Source: Stereum hirsutum FP-91666 SS1 (taxonomy: Eukaryota; Basidiomycota; Agaricomycetes; Russulales; Stereaceae). From it: a stretch of 64,000 bases of DNA. How positions within the stretch are numbered: position 1 is the stretch's first letter; each line of letters begins with the position of its first letter. The position numbers and the translations under genes were made by a program. The stretch lies in assembly GCF_000264905.1 (NCBI RefSeq), contig NW_006763149.1, positions 1,196,621 to 1,260,620 of the forward strand. Direction: 5' to 3'. Below the pieces are notes generated by a model, which was not told the origin of the DNA, did no database searches, and worked only from the letters and a program-made list of their open reading frames with translations. Below, piece after piece: positions 54,268-64,000 of this stretch.

Positions 54268-54906
54268 TTAGGACTCTTCCTCCTTCTCGAATACCATCTC
54301 CTTCTCCGTATAACCATACTCCTTCATCCCGTCCGGTCCCTTACCCATTCCGTCCGAACAGTACACCGCATCGACCCTGCCTTCAAACCTCCTCAACTTC
54401 ATCTCTCCCCAAAACTTCAACCCACACTTCTCCATGGTCTTCCTGCTCCCTATGTTCCCCGGCCTGGTATACCCAGTAAACTGCGTCACTCCGTGCTCCT
54501 TCCGTGCGTACTCCATGAGTGCGGTGGCGGCCTCAGAAGCGTAGCCTTTGCCATGTTCGGAGGGGGTGATGGCAAAGCCGATGTCGGGGACAGAGTAAAA
54601 GCCTTCCCGAAGGAGGAGAGAGACCGCACCGATAGGTGTAGCGTTCGAGAGATAGAAGGACGAGGAGTTGTCTGGTTTCAGTGATATGAGGTATTGGCCA
54701 TATCCGATCTTCTCGTGGGTGTTGACGAATGCTTGAATCCTTCCTCGTGCAAGATCGCGAGTCGTCATGCCGGTATCGCCAACGGCAGCGATGAAGGATG
54801 GACTGTTGAACAATTCAAAGATGAAGTCGACATGAGCATCCGAGGTGGGTAGAAAGTATGAGAGATAGAGGCGTGGGGTCGAGATGTGGAAATTTGGGTC
54901 GGTCAT
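54268..54906 (-). CDS. GNAT acetyltransferase, RimJ/RimL type, 212 aa
   Basis: The start MTDPNFHISTPRLYLSYFLP is chosen by alignment with the convergent paralogue (MADPTWRLETPRLFITHFLP), although the frame stays open 99 codons upstream. The motifs are ATPIGAVSLL, VPDIGFAITPSEHGKGYASEA, TALMEYARKEHG and GNIGSRKTMEKCGLKFWGE. The G-K-G-Y-A-S-E-A loop is intact. A C-terminal extension is charged (KEMVFEKEEES). The two genes form an inverted duplication. It may also acetylate small amines or peptides; acceptor not determinable. Confidence 0.82.
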   Translation of the reverse strand: MTDPNFHISTPRLYLSYFLPTSDAHVDFIFELFNSPSFIAAVGDTGMTTRDLARGRIQAFVNTHEKIGYGQYLISLKPDNSSSFYLSNATPIGAVSLLLREGFYSVPDIGFAITPSEHGKGYASEAATALMEYARKEHGVTQFTGYTRPGNIGSRKTMEKCGLKFWGEMKLRRFEGRVDAVYCSDGMGKGPDGMKEYGYTEKEMVFEKEEES

Positions 54907-55268
54907 GGTGGGCGTTCTGGAGAGAAGGGTGTTTGATATGGATCGCTTATCATCTGTTTGAAGGACAATAATAATCAGCTTGGCATCCAATGCAAACGAA
55001 CAGGCACCCAAAGAGACCCTGGTGGAATCGGGTGACGTGAGTCTGTCTGAGATAAGTACGGAAACATAGGATGTCGGACTCCCGACAGGCCCACTGAGCT
55101 CGATGCCAGTGGCCGCAGTGGTTCCCACTTCTTTAAGAATGAATAAATCGTTCGACCACTTGAGTCGTGCAGAGTAGATGATTTTCGCAAAAACTGTTGA
55201 CAAAGGCTGCTATGAACTCACCTGGGTGACGACTGGAAAAAAAAATCGTGGACATTTGACATCATTAG
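54907..55268. other. Intergenic, Pol III terminator of tRNA-Ala
   Basis: No gene supported. An A9 run at 55237-55245 (T9 on the minus strand) lies 24 bases beyond the tRNA-Ala 3' end and should terminate Pol III. Confidence 0.55.
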
Positions 55269-55342
55269 TGGACACATCCGGAATTGAACCGGACACCTCT
55301 CGCATGCTAAGCGAGCGTGATAACCAACTACACCATGTGCCC
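55269..55342 (-). tRNA. tRNA-Ala (anticodon AGC)
   Basis: A canonical 74-base tRNA. Acceptor GGGCACA/TGTGTCC with the G3-U70 wobble that marks alanine tRNAs, and discriminator A. A box TGGTGTAGTTGG, anticodon stem CTCGC/GCGAG with loop TTAGCAT (anticodon AGC, U33 present). T arm TCCGG-TTCAATT-CCGGA, B box GGTTCAATTCC. No intron. T9 terminator downstream. Confidence 0.93.
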
Positions 55343-55998
55343 TCCACATTGTAGTGCTTCGAGTTACTGTACTCAAGTACTACTGCAAGCACACAACTTG
55401 AACATTGAACCTATTGAACAGAGTTTGGAGTTTAATCCGGAGAATGCGTGTTTGGCGAAGATCGTATGCCGGAGGGAGAATTGATTTCACTTCAACTCAT
55501 GAATATAAACAAGGCCCGTCACTGGTCTAGCGTAGACACGTGCAGCGGAGATTGAATCCGAGGACCACGGTCCATGGATCCTCTCTTCCGAATGACTTTA
55601 GACTGACCCCATCCCCCTATGTACTCGTCCATTGACTCACAGCTACTCGTCCATAAGGACCATCACATATGCTCAACACCTCTGCATTACTTCATTACCC
55701 TCCTCTAGTGCCTTATGTCCTCGATTTCCTTGAACTTCCTGGACTTCTCCGCTCTTGACTTGGACATGCATGTCCGCGCCGCCACCCGAAACTCGTGCAG
55801 GTGACGTTCAGGTCCCTGCGTTCTCTATTTACTTCGACGTCGTGATATTCTTAGAGTCTGGACACCACAGCGAATACGAACTCTTTTATTGAAGAAACGA
55901 ACCGGACACAAGTCAGAGCTCATGAGGTATCGTAGTGGGAACAGGAAGAGAAGCTTGATATTCGGAATGGCCCTGAAGATCGGAGGTTGGATAAGCTC
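55343..55998. other. Intergenic, no gene recognised
   Basis: Between tRNA-Ala and the 3' end of the kinase-like gene. No ORF with a motif. Confidence 0.5.
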
Positions 55999-56997
55999 CT
56001 ACTCGCAACAGTCACATCTACGAAAATCCCATTCGTCAGATAAGAGAATTGCAGTGGTTTGTGACGTAGAAAAGAGTACATACACTGACTGGGGGAGATC
56101 CTGAAAGCCATACCCATCGGCTTCCCAAAGCAACTGATTCATACCCACCGACTCCGGATACCTCTCCATCAAGGCTGTCCATATCCGATGCCACTGCGCA
56201 TACTTCGCGGGCGAGTACGCGCTCACCCGATTGTGAGCGACCCAGGACAGAAAGAAGTACGGATACCAGCCGGCTCCTTGCCAGTCGATGATGGCGGTGA
56301 TACGATTTGTGCGTTCGTCGATCATGATATTCTCGGGAACGAGATCTGGATGACAGAATGAGGAAGGTAGATCGTTGTTGAAAGAATCGACTATCGCCTG
56401 CGTGCTGGCAGCCCATTCCTCGTTCATGCTCCGATTGACGAGTCGGGCGAAATGTTCCACGAAGTCTCTGCAGCACCGAGCTCGAAGAGGATTTGATTTC
56501 TTGGAAGTGACCGTAGACGGTGGGGGGAGCTGGTAGGTGAAATAAGGGTCGCGATGATAGATCCCGTTCTTGCCGACCATTCCCCATTCTCCAGGTCTGT
56601 CGAGCTTCTTCATCTCACTGAGATATCCTCCCAACTGAGAAGTGATGGACTCGATCGCAGCACCGTCCAATATCTCCAGGATGCTACTAAGCATTACACC
56701 CTCGACCTTCTCCATCACGATATATCCGATCTTGTATATCTTGGAGGAGTCGGAATAGTAAGCGAGAACGCGAGGAACAGGTATGCTAGTTTGAGAGCGA
56801 ACGAGCTCGGACGCCAGAGCTTCCGAAAGTCGTGTCGTGTTGCCATACTTCACGACCAAGCCGCCACCGATGTCGACGACCCGCGTGGTTCCATGAGAAT
56901 CAGCGGGGGAGACGAGACGTCCAGATGGTATGAATTCCTGGATGTCGCCCAGATCGTGCGGGAATGGGGCGAAAAGTTTACGGAAGGAAGCAGGCAT
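55999..56997 (-). CDS. Aminoglycoside-phosphotransferase-like kinase, 310 aa
   Basis: Two exons: 56084-56997 and 55999-56017, with a 66-nt intron that is itself open in frame. The first part carries VVDIGGGLVVKYG (ATP-binding lobe Lys), TSIPVPRVLAYY and IGYIVMEKVEG (hinge). The catalytic loop is FCHPDLVPENIMID (H-x-D-x-x-x-x-N type) and the metal-binding motif is AIIDWQGAGWYP. This is the APH/choline-kinase-like fold that is much expanded in fungi; substrates are usually unknown small molecules, and drug resistance is not implied. The last exon adds CDCCE, conserved in the truncated copy at 62.6 kb. Confidence 0.82.
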   Translation of the reverse strand: MPASFRKLFAPFPHDLGDIQEFIPSGRLVSPADSHGTTRVVDIGGGLVVKYGNTTRLSEALASELVRSQTSIPVPRVLAYYSDSSKIYKIGYIVMEKVEGVMLSSILEILDGAAIESITSQLGGYLSEMKKLDRPGEWGMVGKNGIYHRDPYFTYQLPPPSTVTSKKSNPLRARCCRDFVEHFARLVNRSMNEEWAASTQAIVDSFNNDLPSSFCHPDLVPENIMIDERTNRITAIIDWQGAGWYPYFFLSWVAHNRVSAYSPAKYAQWHRIWTALMERYPESVGMNQLLWEADGYGFQDLPQSVYVLFSTSQTTAILLSDEWDFRRCDCCE

Positions 56998-57636
56998 GAC
57001 TGACAGCTTCTGAAACGCGCGATATTAGCAGGGTGAGCGAAAAACTAACTGAGGATTTGTTCAGTACTCGGAGGTGTCTTTCGTCGTACCAAAGTCGTAG
57101 AGAACAAGAGGATCGATGCCACCTGGCGCAAGCGGTGTTTGAAGCTTGAAAGTTAAAGTCGGAGGAGGCCGAAGCTTACACCAGGGTGCCACAATATCTT
57201 GGGTGCCGGCACACCATTGAGGACGTATTGACCACTTATTGCTGCCTCCATCCTTATTCCTGCACCATGCAAAATGTGATAGGATAAAACGCACGGGTTT
57301 ATACCACAAAAATATGACAGGACCACATTCAACTAAGCACACAAAATGTAACCCAGACGACGATGTAAGTCGGGAAGAACAGTCGATACCAGACGCCAAT
57401 TAGGGAGTTCACAGCTATTGTATGATCCAAGGGGCGGTTGGCACAGTTGATTCGCCAACATAGTAATACCACAGCTTGGTAGTGCCCAATTCGCTAAGTC
57501 TTAGACCTACGCTGTAAAATTCTAGCGGCCAAGAGACAGAGCGGCGATAGTTTCGAGAATATCTGTTCCTTGAAAGCGTAATGCAACGAAGTTTCCTCCA
57601 CCGACTGTCTACTACAAGAGTAGTATAATGGAACAA
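56998..57636. other. Intergenic, no gene recognised
   Basis: Promoter side of the kinase-like gene and 3' side of the HAK transporter. Nothing supported. Confidence 0.5.
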
Positions 57637-60600
57637 TCAAATGCGGGCAGTTATGCCGATACAGATGATCCTGCAAAAGAAAATATGAGATGAAATGGCA
57701 TATGATACCCTCTCAACAGCGCATTCTGCAAGACGTAGACCACTCACTCGTCGGAAGTAGCAATCCAGTTCGTCGCCTCTGGAAACATAACACCTAATCA
57801 GTGTAGCGACGTTAGACGTCATGTTCAGGTCTGACAGAGACGGAGGGGAAGTGAGACGAACGTACATAGCCTTCCATAGATATCCTGGATCAAGAACCGC
57901 CTAACGCAATTCACGGCCGGAGAAAGCAGTCCTACACCCATGGTTTGTTTGCTAATAATCTCGTAGTGGGGAACGCTGCGTGAAAAAAGAGATGTTTGAG
58001 CCATGGGGCGAAGAAAAGAAAGGCAAATCAGACCAGAAGACCGGTGCACGAAAAAGAAGGCACTGACATATGGGTATAGCGATGACTGACGGCACTAATA
58101 TTCTTATCGGTTGAGATGAGTTCCCTTGGGTCCGATCGAGATTCAAGAGCACATATACGCTCCACGAGCTCAGAAACCTATCCACAGAAGTGCACTGTGA
58201 GATGATGCTTTAGGGACGAAGCTGCATAGAAACCCTACTTCGACCGGTGATCCCTGCCTAAAGCCTACGTGGTATGTCGCAATATATACACCTATAGTAA
58301 GGCGAGTCAGGCTGAAATACGGGTCGATGAGCAGCCAACTCATTGATGACGAACCGGGGATCAAGTCTACCGTCTCCACGGTATAACGGTCTTCAATCGG
58401 GACACGGGCCAAGGGCAGGACCTTGAAGGAAAGGAATATCTGTGGAAAATGCTTTCCTGTAAGTCACTGTCACACGACGTTGACGGGATTCGGCACGCAC
58501 CACCACTTTTGGTAGAGCAGGCCATTGTCGAACGAAGCCTGTAGGATGACAACACAACATTAACACATTTATGTCCAAGTGTGTGCCTGCGAACTCACTT
58601 ATAAATGAATGCGGAACTCCCCTCTCATTCGCCATCTTGTGAAATACCCCGACGATGGGTAACCTCACCAACTCCGTTTTCTCACTACCCCATGGCTTAC
58701 TCCCAACCTCGCCACCAGTCTGAACCAGAAAATATTTTGTCACCTCCCTCAATATATTTTGCACATCTGACTCCCGACCCTCGTCATCGATATCCTGGCC
58801 GATTGACGGATCCCTCCCGCGAACCTTCTCAGCTTGTACACTGTAATATGGTGAGGTAGACGCTCCATGAATGCCGAGAAGGTTTTCCAGGGTGGGCAAT
58901 GATGAATCTGCACCGGGTACGGAGCGGACGATGAGTTTCTCGAGCTTTTGGCGAGAAGAACCGTCGAATTTCTCTTCCAGTCCCTGAGTGAAAAATCAGC
59001 TCAGAGCCCGTAGGGACACACGATAATATGCACGCACCTTGACCCAATCCCAAAATGCCATCAAAATCCACCTGTAGTATATCAATTTTACACCGTGAGC
59101 TATGTACGCGTTGAAAAAGGGGCACAAAACTACGCACAGAATACTGCCCATCATAAGCGGTACCCAAGCTCCTTCCGGTATCTTCTTCAACGACGCACCC
59201 CAGAACAGGCCTGCCATCGCACGAGGTTACGGCTCTACCTTGGAGCAAGGGTGGAAAATCCTCACCGTCAAAGAACCCATACGTCACAAAATACAATAAC
59301 GCTACAGCAATAGGCAGTTGTTTCACGTATGATATCTGGATCGTGATCAGGACCGTAGTCGTAAACATTACCGTTGACACAGCGAACCTATTCCATCACA
59401 AGGTCAGCTAGATAGTGGATGATGTGGGTCTATAGAACGATGAAGCGAGAAGGCAATGTAGAAAGGCACAGACCCGTATGCGTTTGTCAATTGTGTCGCG
59501 TCCTTGAAGACGGCAACGACGATGATCGTCGCAGTCATCACTAGACAGCACTCATAATCAGCCTTGTTTATTACTTGTAGTATAATTAAGGGTGAAGGAC
59601 TCACAAATCCAATTAGCAGCAGGTACGTATATCTGACCTCGGATCGTATTGGAAGTATGCACCATCCTGACACTACATAGTCCAGTTATATGTAAGCCTT
59701 GGCCGAATGTCTGTAGGTTAACGACGTACGCAGGCAAGTTCTTCATGTTGACCAGTTGTTGTATAAGACTGAACGTCGCTGTGATCATCGTCTGCGAAGC
59801 TATTAGCTATATTGACCAACACATTGTCAAAATCAGCGTCAACATCTTTTACCGCTACAGAGAGTGACGTTAAGAGTTTTGATTGCGTACCGTTGCCAGA
59901 ATAGCGAATACATATATGACCCTTCGTCCCAACCACGTCATGTCAGTCCTCCAACTACAACGCTGACCACTTGGCAATACGCACCAGAAGAGAGGCCCAT
60001 TAGCCTTTCCAGGCACCGTCAGGAAGAAAATGTTGGACATGACGGCTTCTCCATCCACGACGATTCTTGCTCCCTGACCTAGGTAGGCAAGGATGAGACA
60101 GGGGTAGACGATTGTGGAGAAGGAGATCTATGTAGTGATGAGAGGGTGAGGGAGAATAAGAGAATGGAAGTGCAAGGGGCTCTGTTAGTGGGAAATATAA
60201 ACTCTGGGCAAGTAGAGGAGGGAAGTCAACCTGAATAGAGCGCATATTGAAGTGGCCCAAACTATATTTGACATTAGGTTCGAGACGTCCAGAGGTGAGG
60301 AGAGCGAAACGCCAAATCGACAGACCTCGCGAACATGGCTTCACAACCCGTCAGAGCCAACAAAACCCCGGCGAGCAGATCATAGTTTCCTGTCCTCACA
60401 AAATCTACGAGCATGTGTAAAAAGACGATAAAATCATGTCAGCTTCCATAAAGGGTCGAGTGCTAGGCCATAAGAGCGAGAGAAGAGTCAGACATACACA
60501 TAATAGCCCTCGACGGATCAAAGGCCCTCCATATCCCAGGGTACTGTGTTATATTACAGATGCCAGAACCGGCGATTATGAGGAGCCAGATACCCGTAAC

Positions 60601-61870
60601 TTCGTGTTGAGAGCATTCATCCACGTCAGCCCGTTGAAGATTTGCTATTTAATCAAAACGCAAAGCGGATGAATGAGCCGTACCAGGAGCAAATGCGACG
60701 GAGAGCCTGTGCGTCCCGAAAGGTTGTGCGAGGAATAGCACGAGAAGGAAACCCTATATTACAAATAAAGAGTTAGTATCTGCGTATCATGCGGTGGCTA
60801 AGTGAGAATGATTACGATAGATATAGGGACGACAGAGTTGAAAACTTCTGGTTTAGCGACAGCTACATAACCACAGCGCCAATCAGAGACCGAAGGACCC
60901 CGTGACGAAGGAGAGAAGAAAGAGAAACAAAGTGCATACCTATCCCTCCCACAGCACTGGTCACAGAGACCGCGGCCGTGAACACCCCATCCGCCATGGT
61001 CAGGCTCGTTCCGAACAGGGCCTGCATCACCGCACCACAGTGTCAACAAGGTTCTTTAGAATCCGTCAACTTTCTCAAGTATATCGCAGGGCTTACCCAT
61101 ATAAGCAACGGCCAACGCATACAAGGAGGCGGTATCCTCCTCTTCCTCATCGGTTTGGGGCTGCATGGGTCCGTTGGCGAGATATTCGCGACAACATCTG
61201 AGACTCCCAGGGAAGTATACGGATAAAGACCCTGGTAGAGTGCAAATATACCACCCTCGCCTTAGAACAACATCTTCTATCAACTTCGGTTACAGTAGTC
61301 GAGTTGAGAGACAACAGAGAATGAGTACTAACCTTCACTCGTGCCGAACCTCAAGGCAACGAATACCTTCACCAACACCATCAGTCTGAAAAAACACGCA
61401 GTATTGATAAACAAGCACTTCCAACGCACATATTTAACCAAGGGAATGATGGTCAACGCCCAAACGATCGCGCTGATTCCTCCCACCACATCTTCCGCGG
61501 ACGGCACGGGTCCAGTCGCCGGCCACAAACCGTTCATTGTATAGACGGGGGAGGTACCGACGTCGGAATAGATTATTCCTGTAGATCAAGAGTGTTAGCG
61601 ATGGCCGGTGTCCCAAAAAATGCATGAGAGTTGAAGAAGCTGTGGCGAAGGAATAGAGCAGGGGTAGGTACGGAACGTACCAAGCGTCTGAAAGCTCAGC
61701 GCCAAAAGGCCCCATCTACTCTTCACTGTCGACATTCGACGTGTCTCGGCACTCGATGATATATCAGCACTGGGGTTCCCTTCGAGGCATGCAGTCTGAT
61801 GTGCTTCGCTTTTGAGCTTGTCGCCGCCGTGGAAGGCGCTGTCCTCCACGTCGACAGGTGACGAATGCAT
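57637..61870 (-). CDS. HAK/KUP-family potassium transporter, about 26 exons
   Basis: Start MHSSPVDVEDSAFHGG at 61870. The first nine exons were placed exactly (61681-61870, 61430-61578, 61333-61366, 61097-61260, 60940-61021, 60816-60862, 60684-60753, 60498-60599, 60326-60404); the rest were followed by splice sites down to TGA at 57637. In order: LGIIYSDVGTSPVYTMNG, RFGTSEGEGGIFALYQGLYP, ALFGTSLTMADGVF with SVTSAVGG, AQPFGTHRLSVAFAP, ITQYPGIWRAFDPSRA, NYDLLAGVLLALTGCEAMFA, LILAYLGQGARIV, ASQTMITATFSLIQQL, ILMAFWDWVKG, VLPLARVPIEDRYTVET, VSELVERICALESR and C-terminal ATSDEIICIGITARI. These are the landmarks of plasma-membrane K+ uptake by HAK/KUP proteins (about 12 helices plus a cytosolic tail). 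The gene is intact as far as traced. Confidence 0.88.
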
Positions 61871-62634
61871 CTTTGAGCTAAGCACTGACGGTGTATGCGA
61901 AATTCGTGGTTATCTATGTACGCCGCCGAAGAAAAAGAGGTCAGAATGATGTGATGTACTCATACAGGGGAAAAGACGTTGAGTGACATACATTCGCACC
62001 TTCAGACTGCAAGCAAGATTCCGAGTCGTCAAGGGCAGAGAGGAACAAGCGACTAGGAAGGTCAAGGGTAACAACAGATAGACAGGTGAGTTATAGCCAC
62101 GCGTTGCATGCCTTCCCACCATGGGGAAGCGAATAAAAACAGAAATTGAGGTGGCAAACATCTCGGACGCCCAGCAGCATAATCCGCTCACCGTATCAGA
62201 TCTCTGCAGGATGCTGGTCCACAAAAGCGGACGCCTCTGGCGAATATCGCGCTATCCGTTATTTTCCCGTGCTATCTCACCAAGATATCAGATATCACAA
62301 TCCGTAGAGGGAATACGTAGCTAGGTGCGGCGTGCATGACGCTTGACGGAAAGGAGATGCAATGCAATGGGGGTGACGCTTGGTGGGATGAGGGAATTGC
62401 GCCACGCGACACGCGTGCCGGGGGGGACCAACTTCGATTTACTAGTCGTTAGCAAGAGCGCGAGGGAATGCGAGAAAGAGATATAGATGTGCATTGACGT
62501 TCGATATGAACAATGGGCGCAGCACCAGCCCAGGACAGAGCCAGGTGCAAAGTATATAGTTGGAATATCATCGCAATTCAGACCAGAGCCACAGGAGTCT
62601 TAATGAGAATAAAATCAAGTAAATGGATGAGCTC
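61871..62634. other. Intergenic, no gene recognised
   Basis: Promoter side of the HAK gene and 3' flank of the truncated kinase copy. No supported ORF. The part next to 62635 is a few bases of flank shared with the intact kinase copy (GAGCTCATCC against GAGCTTATCC). Confidence 0.5.
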
Positions 62635-63553
62635 CTACTCGCAACAGTCGCACCTGTAAGAATTTGTTCAGGTATGACATCGATGATTGGTGACCATGGA
62701 AAGAGCACTTACACAGATGTGGGGTAATCTTCAAAGCCATACCCCTCGGCTTCCCAAAGCAATCGATTCATCTCCACCGACTCCGGATACGCCTTCATCA
62801 AGACTGTCCATATCCGATGCCACTTTGCGTACTTCGTGGGTGAGTAAACGCTTATTCGATTGTTGGCGACCCACGATTGAAAGAAGTACGGATACCAGCC
62901 GGCTCCTTGCCAGTCGATGATGGCAGTGATACGATTCGTGCGTTTGTCAACCATGATATTCTCCGGAATGAGATCGGGATGACAGAACGAGGAAGGGAGA
63001 TCGTTGTTGAAAGAATCGACTATCGCCCGCGTGCTGGCGGCCCATTTCTCGTTCATGCTGCGATCGACGAGTTGGGCGAAATGTTCCACGAAGTCTCTGC
63101 AGCACCGAGCTCGAAGAGGGTTTGATGTCCTGGAATTGGCGTGAAACGGAGACTGGTAGGTGAAATAAGGGCTGCGATGATAGATCCCGTTCTTTCCGAC
63201 CATTCCCCATTCCCCAGGTCTGTCGAGCTTCTTCATCTCGCTGAGATACTCCCCCAGCTGAGAAGTGATGGACTCGATCGCGGCATCGTCCAACATCTCC
63301 AAGATACTATTTAGCATCACACCCTCGACCTTCTCCATCACGATGTATCCGATCTTATACGGAATCCTGGACTCGGAGTCGGAATAGTAGGCGAGAACAC
63401 GAGGAACAGGGATGCTGGTTTGAGAGCGAACGAGCTCGGACGCTAGAGCTTCCGAAAGGCCCGTGGTGACGCCATACTTGACGACGAGGCCGTCACCGAT
63501 GTCGACAACCTGCGCAGGTGCCGCATGAGAATTGGTGGGGGAGATGCATCAGG
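62635..63553 (-). pseudogene. 5'-truncated copy of the APH-like kinase
   Basis: Exons 62713-63553 (5' end lost) and 62635-62653 mirror the gene at 56 kb, with most residues identical: QVVDIGDGLVVKYG, TSIPVPRVLAYY, FCHPDLIPENIMVD, AIIDWQGAGWYP and the last-exon CDCCE. Catalytic motifs are intact and no internal stop was seen, but homology ends at about 63553. That loses the first 25-30 residues and the promoter, and just before the break a one-base length difference shifts frame relative to the intact copy. SDSESRIPYK has two to three extra residues. It could still be expressed from an ATG inside, but the ATP-lobe start would be missing. Confidence 0.7.
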
Positions 63554-64000
63554 AAATCCGGTATCTGCTATATAGCCGGTGTGTTTTCCCACCCCTGATT
63601 TGATAGCAGAACCCACGCTCTGAGAGCTCTGAGAGCACTCATATCAGTATGAGTAAACACTCTATATCATTAACTTGTAGGACTATCTATACAGCTACTA
63701 CCATGTCCATGAATCTATATTACCCTGTTTCACCTCAATAGAGATCTCTTACATGAGAGTGCTACCAGTCACAAGTGTCACAATGTCACAATTTTTGCTG
63801 GCCAGCCAGCAATTTGGGCCACACTTCTGCTCACATGTCCAAGCATCACTTCCTGACAAAATTAGGTATTGAGATTGACAGTATGGAAAGACATGATGAT
63901 ATATAAGCTACCAACAAGGATAAATTCAACAATAATAGGAAGGCAGAGTCTGAGTGGCACTGATGTGGCACGAAGGATATAGAACACAAATTGAAGAGGC
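63554..64000. repeat. LTR-like sequence, partial
   Basis: Starts where the kinase copy breaks off. It is AT-richer than its surroundings, with TGTCACAATGTCACAA at 63775-63790, a near-palindrome TTGCTGGCCAGCCAGCAA after it, and ATATAAGC at about 63900. I associate this arrangement with LTRs of Agaricomycete retrotransposons. Sequence before 63760 ends CAATAGAGATCTCTTACA, which looks like an LTR 3' end. No retrotransposon ORF is in view, and the window ends before a second boundary. Confidence 0.35.

Noticed and set aside
57061..58555. Separate minus-strand ORFs below the HAK gene
   Set aside because: Those above 57637 are exon fragments of the HAK tail (for example the exon with VPIEDRYTVET). 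The remainder have no motif.

Overview
The window is nuclear DNA of a basidiomycete fungus, most likely an Agaricomycete. Genes are split by many 50-90 nt GT-AG introns, there are no operons, and the protein families are typical of that group: coiled-coil/DUF6697-like proteins, a fungal seven-helix membrane protein, a HAK/KUP potassium transporter, polysaccharide lyase 14, F-box proteins and a DDE element with oligo-Glu tracts. All functions are read from motifs recalled from memory; no database search was run. Exon joins were worked out by hand from splice sites and reading phase.

Layout. 0-8 kb: three neighbouring copies of a DUF6697-like gene, one cut by the window edge, one intact and one broken by two in-frame stops. 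8.6-10 kb: a type II membrane HtrL/YibB-like glycosyltransferase; a paralogue lies inverted at 29.9-31.3 kb. 11-14 kb: a coiled-coil nuclear-type protein and a 564-residue LRR-like protein; two shorter relatives of the latter lie at 19.6-22.5 kb. Between them are an F-box gene (14.9-16.1 kb) and a secreted metallophosphoesterase/5'-nucleotidase-like gene (16.2-19.2 kb). 24-29 kb: an alpha/beta hydrolase whose nucleophile serine sits on an 11-nt microexon, a PL14-type lyase and a small SnoaL-like protein.

32-37.5 kb is a repeat-rich island: 24-bp tandem repeats, a 72-nt near-perfect hairpin, CCTAA/TTAGGG telomere-like tracts and an apparently intact five-exon DDE transposase gene with an inverted copy of part of its 3' end. 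38-48 kb carries a multi-span membrane protein, a GNAT acetyltransferase, a seven-helix membrane protein, a coiled-coil/zinc-finger protein and a 521-residue protein ending in a CaaX-like CVIC.

48.4-52.9 kb holds the most unusual feature: a family of tRNA-like units, all on the minus strand. They keep Pol III A and B boxes, downstream oligo-T terminators and compensatory stem changes, but carry 26-44 nt in place of the normal 7-nt anticodon loop. A conventional tRNA-Ala(AGC) lies nearby at 55.3 kb. The right end has an F-box gene, a convergent pair of related GNAT genes, an aminoglycoside-phosphotransferase-like kinase, a HAK/KUP K+ transporter of about 26 exons, and a 5'-truncated copy of the kinase that stops at LTR-like sequence. 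Local duplication followed by decay is the common theme.
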